The translations under genes were made by a program, and so were the position numbers. Below, in pieces: positions 1 through 8,528 of a DNA stretch of 64,000 bases. Origin of the DNA: Pontibacillus marinus BH030004 = DSM 16465 (GTDB lineage Bacteria; Bacillota; Bacilli; Bacillales; BH030062); the NCBI RefSeq assembly GCF_000425225.1, contig NZ_AULJ01000001.1:204314-268313 (forward strand). Reading direction: 5' to 3'. Numbering within the stretch: position 1 is the first letter of the stretch; each line of letters begins with the position of its first letter. The notes beneath the pieces were generated by a model, which was not told the DNA's origin, searched no databases, and saw only the letters and a list, made by a program, of their open reading frames with translations.

Positions 1-2
1 TA

Positions 3-1154
3 TATGAGAGACAAAAGGTATTCAATGATAGGTTAAATGAAAATGGTGTTGATGCGGTGGTTCTATTTTCACCGGTCGATATTTTTTATTTAACAAATTT
101 CTTTTTTTCACCAACGGAGCGGCCCATTGCACTTATAGTTGACCCGAATGGCAAATCTTATTTATTTGTACCTTATTTAGAAGTTGATCATGCAGAAGAA
201 CATGCATTAGTCGATAAGGTTTCTTCTTATCCGGAGTATCCTGGAATTAAACATCCAATGGAGTATTTGAAACAACTGCTAAAGGATATTGGATTTGAGA
301 ATAAACAAGTCGGCTTTGATTCACCAGGATACGGATCACCAGCTGGGTATCGTGGGCCGAAAATAGATAGACTTATCAATGCTAAAAGTTTCATATCAGT
401 CCAAGATATTGTTCCAGAAATGAGGGCTATCAAGTCCCAGAATGAAATAGAGCTAATTAAAGAGTCATGCAGATGGGGGAACCTTGCTCACCGATTACTT
501 CAGAAGTATTCTGCAGTTGGGATTAGTGAGTTGGAAATTGAAAATAAAGCAAGTGCAGAAGCAACAATGGCAATGATTGAAACGTTAGGCAAAGATTATA
601 AACCGCATGGAGAAACAGCGTTTGCGTTATTTAGAGGGCAGGTAGGTAAAGTATCTGCATTTCCACATTCGGTATCTCAAAATGCTCACCTAAAAAAAGG
701 TGATAATCTGGTTACAGCTTCTTCTGCAGCCATTTGGGGTTATAGAAGCGAATTGGAAAGGACGATGTTTGTTAATGAAGCAAATAAGGACCAGAGAAAA
801 TACTTCGAATATATGTATCAAAGCCAAGAAGTAGCATTTGATCATATCAAACCTGGCAATCCACTATCTTCAGTAGAAAGAGCTGTACAAGATTATTATA
901 AAGAGAATAACATTGAGCACTTAACACGTCACCATACTGGTCATGCTATCGGCTTATTATTCCATGAATCACCATTTTTTGACCTGGGTGATGAAACGAT
1001 TATGCAACCTGGAATGGTTTTTACAGTGGAACCAGGAATCTATGTGCCAGAAGTAGGGGGATTCCGTCACTCAGATACTATTTTAGTAACAGAGGATGGA
1101 ATGGAGATGTTAACTTATTACCCAAGGGACATAGACTCTTTGATATGTACCTGA
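3..1154 (+). CDS. M24-family (creatinase/Xaa-Pro peptidase fold) protein, 5' end outside window
   Basis: The frame is already open at the window edge, and the residues before the first internal GTG (position 57) continue the N-terminal creatinase-like domain, so the gene is partial at its 5' end. The C-terminal half has the pita-bread fold signatures TRHHTGHAIGL and TVEPGIYVP. The usual metal ligands are altered. The segment that normally carries the first two aspartates reads ASSAAIWGYRSELERT, so the first Asp is absent and the second is Glu. The last Glu (normally R-x-E-D) is Ser in GFRHSDT. The normal family reaction is cleavage of X-Pro peptides; creatinase and ectoine hydrolase share the fold. 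With an altered metal site this copy may be a non-peptidase hydrolase. Family membership is certain; the substrate is unknown. It ends just before a palindromic repeat that probably acts as terminator. Confidence 0.85.
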   Translation, partial: YERQKVFNDRLNENGVDAVVLFSPVDIFYLTNFFFSPTERPIALIVDPNGKSYLFVPYLEVDHAEEHALVDKVSSYPEYPGIKHPMEYLKQLLKDIGFENKQVGFDSPGYGSPAGYRGPKIDRLINAKSFISVQDIVPEMRAIKSQNEIELIKESCRWGNLAHRLLQKYSAVGISELEIENKASAEATMAMIETLGKDYKPHGETAFALFRGQVGKVSAFPHSVSQNAHLKKGDNLVTASSAAIWGYRSELERTMFVNEANKDQRKYFEYMYQSQEVAFDHIKPGNPLSSVERAVQDYYKENNIEHLTRHHTGHAIGLLFHESPFFDLGDETIMQPGMVFTVEPGIYVPEVGGFRHSDTILVTEDGMEMLTYYPRDIDSLICT

Positions 1155-1161
1155 GAATAAA

Positions 1162-1200
1162 AGTGCCTGACCCCACTGCGTTAACGTCGGGGGAGGCACC
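1162..1200. repeat. degenerate copy of the GTGCCTGACCCC palindromic repeat
   Basis: The left arm reads GTGCCTGACCCC, the core contains GCGTTAACG and the right arm reads GGGGGAGGCAC, one base off from GGGGTCAGGCAC. It lies directly after the M24 gene stop and faces a convergent gene remnant, so it may serve as a bidirectional terminator. It belongs to the same family as the copies at 2268, 3874, 54281, 58545, 59627 and 63324. Confidence 0.75.
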
Positions 1201-1207
1201 ACATTTG

Positions 1208-1384
1208 TTATGATTTTAAAACTACTTTAATCTTTTCATCTTCTTTCTTATCGCAAAAATCATATCCTTTTGCTGCTTCTTCTGGAGGTAGTTTGTGGGT
1301 AATAATATCAGTTGGATCGAATTCTTGATTCTCAATCATCTCGTACAGTTTAGGCATAAGGTGGATGAAAGGTGCCTCGTCCTC
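1208..1384 (-). pseudogene. C-terminal remnant of a zinc-dependent alcohol / formaldehyde dehydrogenase
   Basis: Translated on the minus strand, this stretch gives about 55 codons closed by TAA. It includes PKLYEMIENQEFDPTDIITH and EEAAKGYDF, and ends in KIKVVLKS. These resemble the last 50 or so residues of glutathione-independent formaldehyde dehydrogenase / zinc alcohol dehydrogenases of the MDR superfamily. An in-frame stop at 1385-1387 ends the similarity; no start codon, Rossmann fold or zinc-site residues remain. It is therefore a decayed 3' fragment of a gene whose normal length is about 380 residues. The assignment rests on recognised end-of-protein motifs, not on a search. Confidence 0.75.
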
Positions 1385-1422
1385 TCAAGTATCGAAGTAT
1401 TGAAAAAAGTTAATGATACGTG

Positions 1423-1464
1423 AAAAGAAGCTAATCTAGTACTTTTTGAAGATTAGCTTCTTTT
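1423..1464. terminator. strong intrinsic terminator, bidirectional
   Basis: A perfect 14-bp inverted repeat (left arm AAAAGAAGCTAATC at 1423-1436, right arm at 1451-1464) is followed by a T run on the plus strand and begins with an A run that serves the minus strand. It sits just past the stop of the minus-strand gene at 1498, so it most likely ends that gene. Confidence 0.85.
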
Positions 1465-1497
1465 TTGATTTATTTACTGAAGCTACTTATTTATTAC

Positions 1498-2083
1498 TTA
1501 AAGTATGGACATAAAGAAATATTGATTTATTTCATGTTGCGAAGGGACGATGCACCTGTCCCTATTGTCCCGCAATCTATAGCGGTCCCATTGGTTAAGC
1601 AAGTCATCTACATTTTCACTGTCTGAGTCTTTTAAGGCTTTAAATAAAGTGTTTTTATGGTTACTTAAAAGCCAATTAATATTTTTTTGAATAAATGTAA
1701 GGTGATTAACATCTAAAGAATCGTTTGATTTCTCTGCGTTTATTGATTTAATTATTCCTGATAAGTGAGTATCTAGTGGGTATAACACTGAAGAATCAAA
1801 GAACAGGTTATCTTGCGCTTGTGATCGTAGATAAGATAGAGATTCTTGTGTTTTTCCTAGCCAAATAGCTGCTAAAACAATGCTTTCTTCATACTCATCT
1901 TTATCATCATTTTCAAAAGCATGAATAGCTTCCAGCAAATAATCGTTTGTTTGCTTCATATTCAAATGGAATGAATCAACAGACTGAACGTAGCTTTTTT
2001 TTATCACTAAAATGTTCTACTATTACAATAGTAGTAAGTACGCATATGATGGTTATACCAATAAAGAAATTTGTTCTTTTCAT
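1498..2083 (-). pseudogene. small N-anchored membrane protein of unknown function, frameshifted at an A8 tract
   Basis: A minus-strand ATG at 2083-2081, preceded by AAAGGA, starts a hydrophobic anchor (KRTNFFIGITIICVLTTIVI) that runs in frame through DKKK and then stops within about nine codons. The next frame, entered at the run of eight A (T8 at 1995-2002 on the plus strand), continues as SYVQSVDSFHLNMKQ for another 160 or so residues to the stop at 1498. Removing one A joins anchor and soluble part as ...EHFSDKKSYVQSVDSF. The downstream part can also be read alone from a GTG at 2007, but that start has no ribosome site and would lose the anchor. The soluble part is helical, with no family I recognise. 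The break could be a real mutation, a phase-variable tract or a sequencing error. Confidence 0.7.
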
Positions 2084-2267
2084 TTGTTTAGTTCCTTTCA
2101 TCAATAAATGACTGAATGCTTATTACGATAAATATCTTATAATTCCTTCTTTATGAACAACTTTTTTGTAAGCACAATTTAATCATTGCAAAGATCAATC
2201 TCCCTATATGCAGGCTGACAGTCAACGATCTCTCCTTAAACTAATTACTTTATATCTTAAAGAAAGT
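2084..2267. other. intergenic region between divergent genes
   Basis: This AT-rich stretch should hold the promoter of the minus-strand membrane protein gene. I see no further gene. A palindromic repeat follows at 2268. Confidence 0.5.
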
Positions 2268-2319
2268 GGTGCCTGACCCCCGGTGCGTTAACGAATTAAC
2301 GCGCCGGGGGTCAGGCACC
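2268..2319. repeat. full copy of the GTGCCTGACCCCC palindromic repeat, GTTAAC core
   Basis: The two 24-base arms (2268-2291 and 2296-2319) are complementary with one mismatch around a 4-base centre. The core GTGCGTTAAC...GTTAACGC-type sequence differs from the GCTTTAAAGC core of the copies at the right end of the window. It lies between divergently transcribed genes. Confidence 0.9.
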
Positions 2320-2396
2320 GTTTTGGATATTTATGTTAAAATCTGAAATATAGTAAGCTAATAAGGAAGTGATGTCATTAATTTTTGGAGGGTTCT

Positions 2397-3122
2397 ATGA
2401 AAAAGTGGTTGATCACCATTGCTTTGTGCGTTCTACCATTAGGGGTAATTGCTTTCAATAGCAAATTCTATTATCCAAAACTACCATTTGATTCTGTGAG
2501 CAAAAAAGAAGTAGTTGAATCTATAACTCAATCTTCAAAGGATATGGTGAAGGTTGCAGAAGAAAATGGATATGAGTGGTTTATTACACGCATGGAACAA
2601 GGAAAAGCTCGTGAGAATTTAAAGGAAATGATAAGTAAAAAAGGATGGAAGTTTAAAGAACAAATGGGAAGTGGCTATATTTTTGAAAAGAACGATAAAA
2701 GACTGATAGCAGAGACAGAAATGTGGACTGGAAACTTTGTTATGGTGCAAGTCCCGAATACATGGGATATTCCCGCCTATATAGAGAAGGACCTAAGTGT
2801 GGAAGAGGAGCTGAAGAAATATGAGGATGTATTTAAGCAAGCTAAGGAAGCAAAGGTAGTTGAAGATCTGGGGAATGGAATACATGAATTAAGAGGTACT
2901 GATGCTGTAAAGTTTATTCCAGAACAAGCGAAAGTAACCTCATTTGGAAAGCTTAGCTATGGCAATATAGTTATCGAGTATAAGCTGAAAAATCTTGAAT
3001 ATGCTGTTACTTATTTTACTTATGATAAGAGAGTTAGAAAATCAATTTATAACCCAGAAACTAAAGAAATGTTCTTCAAAAATTCCTGGGAAAAGAAAAT
3101 TGTGAAAAGAGAACTGGAGTAA
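2397..3122 (+). CDS. exported or membrane-anchored protein of unknown function, 241 aa
   Basis: The start is the ATG at 2397, placed 6 bases after GGAGGG; an upstream in-frame TTG at 2385 would overlap that ribosome site. Residues 1-22 (MKKWLITIALCVLPLGVIAF) form a hydrophobic signal or anchor without a lipobox cysteine. The rest is a charged alpha/beta domain with many Lys and Glu residues, for example EWFITRMEQGKARENLKEM. I recognise no family. It stands alone between two palindromic repeats. It is probably active outside the membrane; nothing in the neighbourhood indicates a role. Confidence 0.75.
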   Translation: MKKWLITIALCVLPLGVIAFNSKFYYPKLPFDSVSKKEVVESITQSSKDMVKVAEENGYEWFITRMEQGKARENLKEMISKKGWKFKEQMGSGYIFEKNDKRLIAETEMWTGNFVMVQVPNTWDIPAYIEKDLSVEEELKKYEDVFKQAKEAKVVEDLGNGIHELRGTDAVKFIPEQAKVTSFGKLSYGNIVIEYKLKNLEYAVTYFTYDKRVRKSIYNPETKEMFFKNSWEKKIVKRELE

Positions 3123-3174
3123 ATCAGGCAAGGTCGTATTTGAAATAGAATATCATAGTGTCTGTATCTCCCCT

Positions 3175-3186
3175 GGGGTCAGGCAC
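3175..3186. repeat. half copy (right arm) of the palindromic repeat
   Basis: GGGGTCAGGCAC matches the right arm of the GTGCCTGACCCCC repeat. The matching left arm is not visible, so this is a decayed copy just ahead of the toxin-antitoxin genes. Confidence 0.6.
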
Positions 3187-3221
3187 AATGTATATACAAA
3201 ATGAGGAGGAGATGGTGCGAT

Positions 3222-3503
3222 ATGGGACAAGAAAGTGATAAAGATCGTCAGGTAGGAAGCTTATTTTATTCAACCAAAGTCCAAAAATGGGGCAATAGCT
3301 TGGGAGTTCGTATTCCTAACGTTTTTGCTAAAAGCATTGAGATTGGTGAAGGAACAGAAGTCGAAATGTATGTTAGTGATCAAAAGCTTACGATTCAACC
3401 GAAAAACAAAAAACCAACATTAGAAGAATTACTAGCACAATGTAAACCCGAAAATCGTCATGAAGAAATTGACTCCGGGAACAAAGGAAAGGAATTGTTG
3501 TAA
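3222..3503 (+). CDS. mazE: MazE-type antitoxin (AbrB fold)
   Basis: This 93-residue protein contains the SpoVT/AbrB swapped-hairpin motif KVQKWGNSLGVRIP near the N terminus, followed by an acidic, probably disordered tail that would wrap the toxin. It should bind its own promoter and neutralise the MazF encoded next. The ATG at 3222 is chosen because AGGAGG (3204-3209) lies inside any longer reading from 3201. The spacing of 12 bases is long, so initiation may be weak. Its stop codon overlaps the toxin start by one base (TAATG), the usual arrangement for toxin-antitoxin pairs. MazE-like antitoxins are known to be proteolytically labile. Identification is firm from motif and partner. Confidence 0.88.
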   Translation: MGQESDKDRQVGSLFYSTKVQKWGNSLGVRIPNVFAKSIEIGEGTEVEMYVSDQKLTIQPKNKKPTLEELLAQCKPENRHEEIDSGNKGKELL

Positions 3504-3829
3504 TGTCAGCACCAGAACAAGGGGCATTGGTTTATTTAGACTTCAATCCGCAGGCTGAGCATGAACAAGCAGGCCGACGCCCAGTTATTGTATTATCTCC
3601 GTATTCATTTAACAACGTAACAGGTTTGGCTTCTGTATGTCCGATAACGAATACAGCTAGAGGGTGGGGGTTTGAAGAACCTTTACCCGATGGATTAGTT
3701 TTTGAAGGCGTGATCTTAACGGATCAAATTAAGAAGTTAGATTGGACGGTACGTAATATCCAACTAAAAGGATATGCTGATTCGCAAACTGTACAGAATT
3801 GCTTGAACAAAATACATATCTTTTTGTAG
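3503..3829 (+). CDS. mazF: MazF/PemK-family endoribonuclease toxin
   Basis: At 108 residues it has normal MazF length. The core motifs are QGALVYLDFNPQAEHEQAGR, RRPVIVLSP, SVCPITNTARGWGFEEPLP and GVILTDQIKKLDW, which line the RNA cleft in this family. It would cut mRNA at short specific sequences when the antitoxin is degraded. The start overlaps the antitoxin stop, so the two are translationally coupled. The last residues (LNKIHIFL) look slightly divergent from the usual helix but the protein is not obviously truncated. The pair lies about 1.4 kb left of the phosphorothioation island, where it could act as stabiliser or as an independent abortive-infection device; that is inference. Confidence 0.92.
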   Translation: MSAPEQGALVYLDFNPQAEHEQAGRRPVIVLSPYSFNNVTGLASVCPITNTARGWGFEEPLPDGLVFEGVILTDQIKKLDWTVRNIQLKGYADSQTVQNCLNKIHIFL

Positions 3830-3873
3830 CAGGCGACAAGGTACAGGTGTATCATCTCTTCGTATCCCCTAAA

Positions 3874-3924
3874 GGTGCCTGACCCCTACTACGTTAACGC
3901 GTGAAGGTGCTGGTGTCAGACACT
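3874..3924. repeat. decayed copy of the palindromic repeat, GTTAAC core
   Basis: The left arm GGTGCCTGACCCC and the core ACGTTAACGCGT are intact. The right arm reads GGTGTCAGACAC, two changes from GGGTCAGGCAC. It follows the mazF stop and may still terminate transcription. Confidence 0.75.
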
Positions 3925-4039
3925 TTACTTCTCAAATCTCCTTAAAATAACATCTCATATTCACGATCTCTCCCCTTTAAAACTCTATCAAAATGCCGAA
4001 AATAGGATCATATCGTATTTAATTTGAAGGAGTTATTTT

Positions 4040-4717
4040 ATGTCTAATCAAAACCCAGGTTGTTTAGGATCATTATTAAAACTCATTGGAATCGAGAAAG
4101 GTACAACCTCAGATGAACATACAGAGATGAAACTACCATATGCAATAAGGGATGACTTTTTATCACCAGCAGAATTATCCTTTTATCAAGTGCTGAACCA
4201 AGTAGTAGATAGTAGCGGCGTGATCTGCCCTAAAGTTTCACTTGGAGATATCTTTTTTGTGAAAGCTAAAGACAAAAGTAAACACACAACCTATTTAAAC
4301 AAGATTAATAGAAAGCACATCGATTTCCTTATATGTGACACAGCTACAATGAAACCTGTTGTAGGCGTAGAGTTAGACGATTCATCTCACTCTAGACAGG
4401 ACCGTATAAAGCGAGATGAATTCGTTAATAAGCTATTTTCTGACGCTGGCCTTCCTTTAGTACGCATTGCGAATAAGCGAAGCTATACTGTATCTGAAAT
4501 AAAAGAAAGGATCTATCCTTTTCTACAAAAAGAAGCCGATACTTCAAAAGAGTTTGAAACACAAGTGAATTCGAACCAGGATACAAATGAACCTACATGT
4601 AAAAAGTGTGGAAGCTCAATGACAAGAAGAATTGCCAAAAGTGGTGAAAGAAAAGGTAAGGCCTTTTACGGTTGTAGTAATTTTCCGAAGTGTCGAGAAG
4701 TAGTTGCTATTGATTGA
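4040..4717 (+). CDS. DUF2726 nuclease-fold protein with C-terminal topoisomerase-type zinc ribbon
   Basis: Residues of about 45-165 match DUF2726, a restriction-endonuclease-like fold: a long region ending in HIDFLICDTATMKPVVGVEL and DDSSHSRQDRIKRDEFVNKL. The C terminus carries the four-cysteine topoisomerase zinc ribbon CKKCGSSMTRR...FYGCSNFPKCRE, which binds single-stranded DNA in topoisomerase I. The combination suggests a DNA-binding protein with a nuclease-like core; DUF2726 members often lack a demonstrated catalytic role. The start is preceded by AAGGAG at 8 bases spacing. A strong terminator follows. It sits immediately left of the phosphorothioation genes but has its own transcription unit. 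Confidence 0.85.
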   Translation: MSNQNPGCLGSLLKLIGIEKGTTSDEHTEMKLPYAIRDDFLSPAELSFYQVLNQVVDSSGVICPKVSLGDIFFVKAKDKSKHTTYLNKINRKHIDFLICDTATMKPVVGVELDDSSHSRQDRIKRDEFVNKLFSDAGLPLVRIANKRSYTVSEIKERIYPFLQKEADTSKEFETQVNSNQDTNEPTCKKCGSSMTRRIAKSGERKGKAFYGCSNFPKCREVVAID

Positions 4718-4813
4718 GTTTATTTCTCCTACTGTAAAGAAAACCCATAAGACTTGCTTATAAAATGATCGAAAAGCTAGACTATGTGATATAAGTTGAA
4801 TTATTGAGTAATA

Positions 4814-4868
4814 AAACAAAAAGAAAGAGTAGAGTCACGGATGAATCTACTCTTTCTTTTTGTTTTTG
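4814..4868. terminator. long bidirectional intrinsic terminator
   Basis: The arms AAAACAAAAAGAAAGAGTAGA and its complement (ending at about 4868) pair perfectly around a short loop, with a T-rich tail. It closes the DUF2726 gene and insulates the island that starts at about 5.2 kb. Confidence 0.9.
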
Positions 4869-5240
4869 AAATATACATGTAGGCGTAGTGGTACTTTATG
4901 ACTGTTAAATGTGAAATTATACTACGAAATAAACACTAACTATATATTATTATATTCAAAAATTACCATTAGAATGATTGTGCAACCCTATGCTCTTATG
5001 GGGGACATTTATGCTAAAATTAACAAGGAATTCATTTACAATTTATCAGATTATTAATTTTCAACAAATTTACAACAAATTACATAAGGAAAAGACTTTA
5101 AACAAAGTAGTAATGAAGTCACTCTGTAGTTGTGTGAATAGCTCATATATTTATGATAGAATTTATTTGGAAACCATATGTAAATAAAAGTAATTAAAAG
5201 TTGAAAAACAAATGAAATACTAATTCGAGGAGGGTAAGTA
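4869..5240. other. AT-rich leader of the phosphorothioation island
   Basis: There is no supported gene here. The stretch must hold the promoter of the operon starting at 5241; a possible -35/-10 pair is TTGTGT (about 5130) and TATGAT (about 5152). The word TTATATTCAAAAAT at 4950-4963 and the word TTTATGATAGA at 5150-5160 both recur, in the same orientation, at 24982-24995 and 25009-25019, just beyond the other end of the island. Confidence 0.5.
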
Positions 5241-6938
5241 TTGGAAGGTAATCCTTTTGTTTATTATTTAGACCAATACAATGTATTGTCACCTAACCAT
5301 GCAAAGATCTATGACGAGTACACACATGATGAAAATAGTGGAATTAATTACCATTTTAATGTTCATACTCAAATTGAAGACACGTTAGTTAATCTTTTTG
5401 AAAGTAAGCCACAGAGTGTAATTTTGACGGGTAATGCAGGGGACGGCAAAACACGCTTATGTAGAATGATACATAATCACTTTAACGAACATAATGAGTT
5501 AACTACATGGCCGGAAGAAGGAATAATAGAATTTCCTTTTAAAAATGGAAAAATAAGAATTGTTAAAGACTTATCTGAATTAAAAGAAGATGTGATCTTG
5601 AGAGAGTTATCATTGTTACAAGATAACATTCAAACACAGCATACAAATAAAACTTATTATTTAATTGCTGCTAACGAAGGAAAATTAACAAAGTTTTTAT
5701 CACAGCACAACGAAGTATTAAGTCTATTAAATAAAGAGGTTCTAAAACGTTTTGAGTCTCATGAACATAATTCAAATCAATTTAGTATCTTTAATCTTCT
5801 AGATGTTACTTCCTCTGTCTATGTTAATAGAGTCTTAGAAGATTGGAATAAAGATGAAAATTGGCATCCATGCCAATCATGCCCGAAACAAGATCGGTGT
5901 ATCATTTACATGAATCATGAGAGAACTTCTAATGATCACATTCAACAAAAAATTGTTGAACAGTATCAAATGTTAGATTATCTAGATACTCACATTACAC
6001 TGAGAGAAATGTTGATTCACATCAGCTTTATGTTAACAGGTGGTTACACATGTGAAGATGTATTAGAAGCGGATTACACTGATTTGAAAGAACAAATAAA
6101 ACGTCCTTACTACCAAAACTTTTATGGTCAAGAATTAAGTGAAAATGCATTTTCTGAGATGAAAGCTTTAAGATTATTTAAAACACTTGATCCGGGGAAT
6201 TACTCCCATTCATCTATAGATGATTTCATTATTAATGGAGATATTAACGGAGATGAGGACCTTGAAAAGATTTACGAGAATCTTTTTGGAAAAACACTTG
6301 ATCTAGAGTTAGGCTACTTCCAAAAGAAATTAGCATTATATCGTGACTATAACATAGGTAGTGATCAATCTCTGATTGATGAATGGATACCAAAATTGAG
6401 GAGAAAGTTCTTTTATGAGTTAGAAGATAATCATATCTTCAAGCCTAACCAGCTTTTACCTTATGAATACCTAAGTGACTATAAATCTATGTTTGATGAT
6501 ATTAAGAACCAAAAGGCAACCAAAAAGGTATTAATAGGTGGGTTAAATCGGGTCTTCTCTGGAAGACTTACTAAAGAAACCAAGCATCTATATGCAACAA
6601 ATAAGAACTTAATGGTTTACGACACTTTTAAACAAAATAAAGATGTCAAACTCATTGAAGAAAGTGAAAGGTATGACCTAGATAGAAAACCTTCTACGTT
6701 CACTTTATGGGTGGACGACGAAGTAGAGTTGCCGTTAAACTTAGCGATTTTTGAATATCTGATGAGAGCTAGTGGTGGAGGAACACATAATATACTTCAA
6801 CAAGATGCAGAAATTTTAGTAGACACTTTTAAGAATGAATTGATAAGAATTAGTGACGCCGATGATTATATATTAAACATCTTAAGGTATGACTCAGATG
6901 AAGGTTTATTTATAGAAGACGAAATTACTTTAGATTAA
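5241..6938 (+). CDS. dptF: DptF/SspF, phosphorothioation-dependent restriction ATPase
   Basis: This 565-residue protein carries a P-loop GNAGDGKT (residues 64-71) and a compact cysteine cluster CQSCPKQDRC (residues 211-220) that could bind zinc. The N-terminal opening and overall architecture are those of DptF (dnd system-associated protein 3). In characterised systems DptFGH/SspFGH form the restriction complex that attacks DNA lacking phosphorothioate marks. The start is a TTG at 5241, placed after GAGGAGGG at 6-8 bases, a strong site. It is the first gene of a plus-strand run and is followed 15 bases later by dptG. Identification rests on motif pattern plus the diagnostic F-G-H order. Confidence 0.85.
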   Translation: MEGNPFVYYLDQYNVLSPNHAKIYDEYTHDENSGINYHFNVHTQIEDTLVNLFESKPQSVILTGNAGDGKTRLCRMIHNHFNEHNELTTWPEEGIIEFPFKNGKIRIVKDLSELKEDVILRELSLLQDNIQTQHTNKTYYLIAANEGKLTKFLSQHNEVLSLLNKEVLKRFESHEHNSNQFSIFNLLDVTSSVYVNRVLEDWNKDENWHPCQSCPKQDRCIIYMNHERTSNDHIQQKIVEQYQMLDYLDTHITLREMLIHISFMLTGGYTCEDVLEADYTDLKEQIKRPYYQNFYGQELSENAFSEMKALRLFKTLDPGNYSHSSIDDFIINGDINGDEDLEKIYENLFGKTLDLELGYFQKKLALYRDYNIGSDQSLIDEWIPKLRRKFFYELEDNHIFKPNQLLPYEYLSDYKSMFDDIKNQKATKKVLIGGLNRVFSGRLTKETKHLYATNKNLMVYDTFKQNKDVKLIEESERYDLDRKPSTFTLWVDDEVELPLNLAIFEYLMRASGGGTHNILQQDAEILVDTFKNELIRISDADDYILNILRYDSDEGLFIEDEITLD

Positions 6939-6953
6939 GAATGGAGGTTCACC

Positions 6954-8528
6954 ATGTCTAAAAGTGGAGTAGAGAGATTTTCTTCCCAGTTATCAGCACA
7001 AATATGGGGACACCGTTTTATGGATGGTCAAAAAGGACCAGAGTATGTACTAGAATTTTTAAATGTTCTATATGGTACAGAATATAAATTTGATGCTTGT
7101 CAATATCAACGAAATAAATCTCTGGGATTAAGAAGGTTTATTTTCGAGGGAGATAAAGAAGGGGCAAAAGGAAAAGTAGTTTCCTTACCTGAAGAAGATA
7201 AAGAAACTTTATATCAAATGGCTTCTAGCAAGGAACAAGTGGATGTTATTCGAGAATTCTTCAAAAATCTAGAAGTACCATTGCATGATGGTAGAGGCAA
7301 AACAGCTAACCGTTCTTGGTATGCTAAAACGCTATATCCATTACATGAATCCTTACTTTTCTTTGAAGTCAGAACGAAAAGTGGAGATATTGCTTATGAA
7401 CGTAACTTTTTTGCACGTGGGGGAGAGCTATACTTCTTAATGCTTGCTTACGGTACAGCTGATGATCTTGCTCTTCGAGAAAAAATAGAAAATCGCTTAC
7501 AACAATTGCTACAAAAGAATAGAGCGATAGAGAATATTGTAAACAAAATCACAGAGAGCTTAGATAAAGGTTCTCAACCGAAAAATAATGAGTACTTTCC
7601 TCTAACAGAGGTGGAGGGTGAAAATAAAGAGTATCCATATCTTCCTGTGACGGATGATCCTATGTATCATGAGTTTGCTAAAGAGTTCTATCAATTAATC
7701 TCTTTAAACATTGATATTTATGAAATGTTTGAACTCATGACAAGTCTAATAACTTTCCAGTTATCAAGGTACATGTTGAATAGAGCTAAAGACCAGGAGG
7801 ATGCAAAAGTTACGTACTTTTTTGATTGTTTAGATGGACAATTGAATCCTATTAAACGGCTTTCAGCAAGATCGTTTAGCGATAATGAGCTGTTAATAAA
7901 AAATAAGTTTGAATCTTATTTTATGGAGATTTTCAATGAGAAGATCCCAAGCGAAGAGTATGTACAAGAGAATCTTCAAAATTGGAAAGACAATCCAGAA
8001 GAGTTTATGGACTATTTAGGCTTAAAAAAGCTTTCTACTGCTAGAAAAAATAAAGTGATTAAAGTATTGAATACGTGCCAAAATCACACTGATATTTCTA
8101 CTAATCTGTTTAACGTTGTGAAAGATATTGTATCTGATCAGCTAAAGAAACACCAATTAAACATTGTACGTGGTTTAACACGTGATGGTGGTTTCGGAGG
8201 TTATCGTGTAGGAAGTAAGTATAGATACTTTATGACAGATAGTTTCCTACAGGTGTTGGTTTATAGTATTGTTAAGCCAAAAAGCTCTATGGAATACCAT
8301 GACTTTTTAAAGACTTTATATGAAAAGTTTGGGTTTATTATTGGTGAAGTCGAAGCTCGAAAAGATGGTATATATGAAACTTCTAGAATAAATATTAGCT
8401 ATTTCCAGAGAAATGAGTATGCTTTAAGGGAGAAACTCAGACATAATGGATTATTAGTAGAATATTCAGATGCGACTGCAATGATAAAAAATCCATATGA
8501 AGAAGTAGAAATGCAGGTGGTAGAATGA
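6954..8528 (+). CDS. dptG: DptG/SspG, phosphorothioation-dependent restriction protein
   Basis: A 524-residue soluble protein with no nucleotide-binding loop, located between DptF and DptH as in known dpt/ssp restriction operons (dnd system-associated protein 1). Visible landmarks are RFSSQLSAQIWGHRFMDGQK at the start, WYAKTLYPLHESLLFFEVR around residue 125 and GLTRDGGFGGYRVGSKYRYF around residue 405. It is required together with DptF and DptH for restriction in studied systems; its own biochemical activity is not clear from sequence. The ATG follows AATGGAGG at good spacing. Its stop overlaps the DptH start (ATGA), indicating translational coupling. Confidence 0.82.
   Translation: MSKSGVERFSSQLSAQIWGHRFMDGQKGPEYVLEFLNVLYGTEYKFDACQYQRNKSLGLRRFIFEGDKEGAKGKVVSLPEEDKETLYQMASSKEQVDVIREFFKNLEVPLHDGRGKTANRSWYAKTLYPLHESLLFFEVRTKSGDIAYERNFFARGGELYFLMLAYGTADDLALREKIENRLQQLLQKNRAIENIVNKITESLDKGSQPKNNEYFPLTEVEGENKEYPYLPVTDDPMYHEFAKEFYQLISLNIDIYEMFELMTSLITFQLSRYMLNRAKDQEDAKVTYFFDCLDGQLNPIKRLSARSFSDNELLIKNKFESYFMEIFNEKIPSEEYVQENLQNWKDNPEEFMDYLGLKKLSTARKNKVIKVLNTCQNHTDISTNLFNVVKDIVSDQLKKHQLNIVRGLTRDGGFGGYRVGSKYRYFMTDSFLQVLVYSIVKPKSSMEYHDFLKTLYEKFGFIIGEVEARKDGIYETSRINISYFQRNEYALREKLRHNGLLVEYSDATAMIKNPYEEVEMQVVE

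Noticed and set aside
4978..5187. Open frame of about 60 codons ahead of dptF
   Set aside because: Weak start, no coding character, lies in the AT-rich promoter region.
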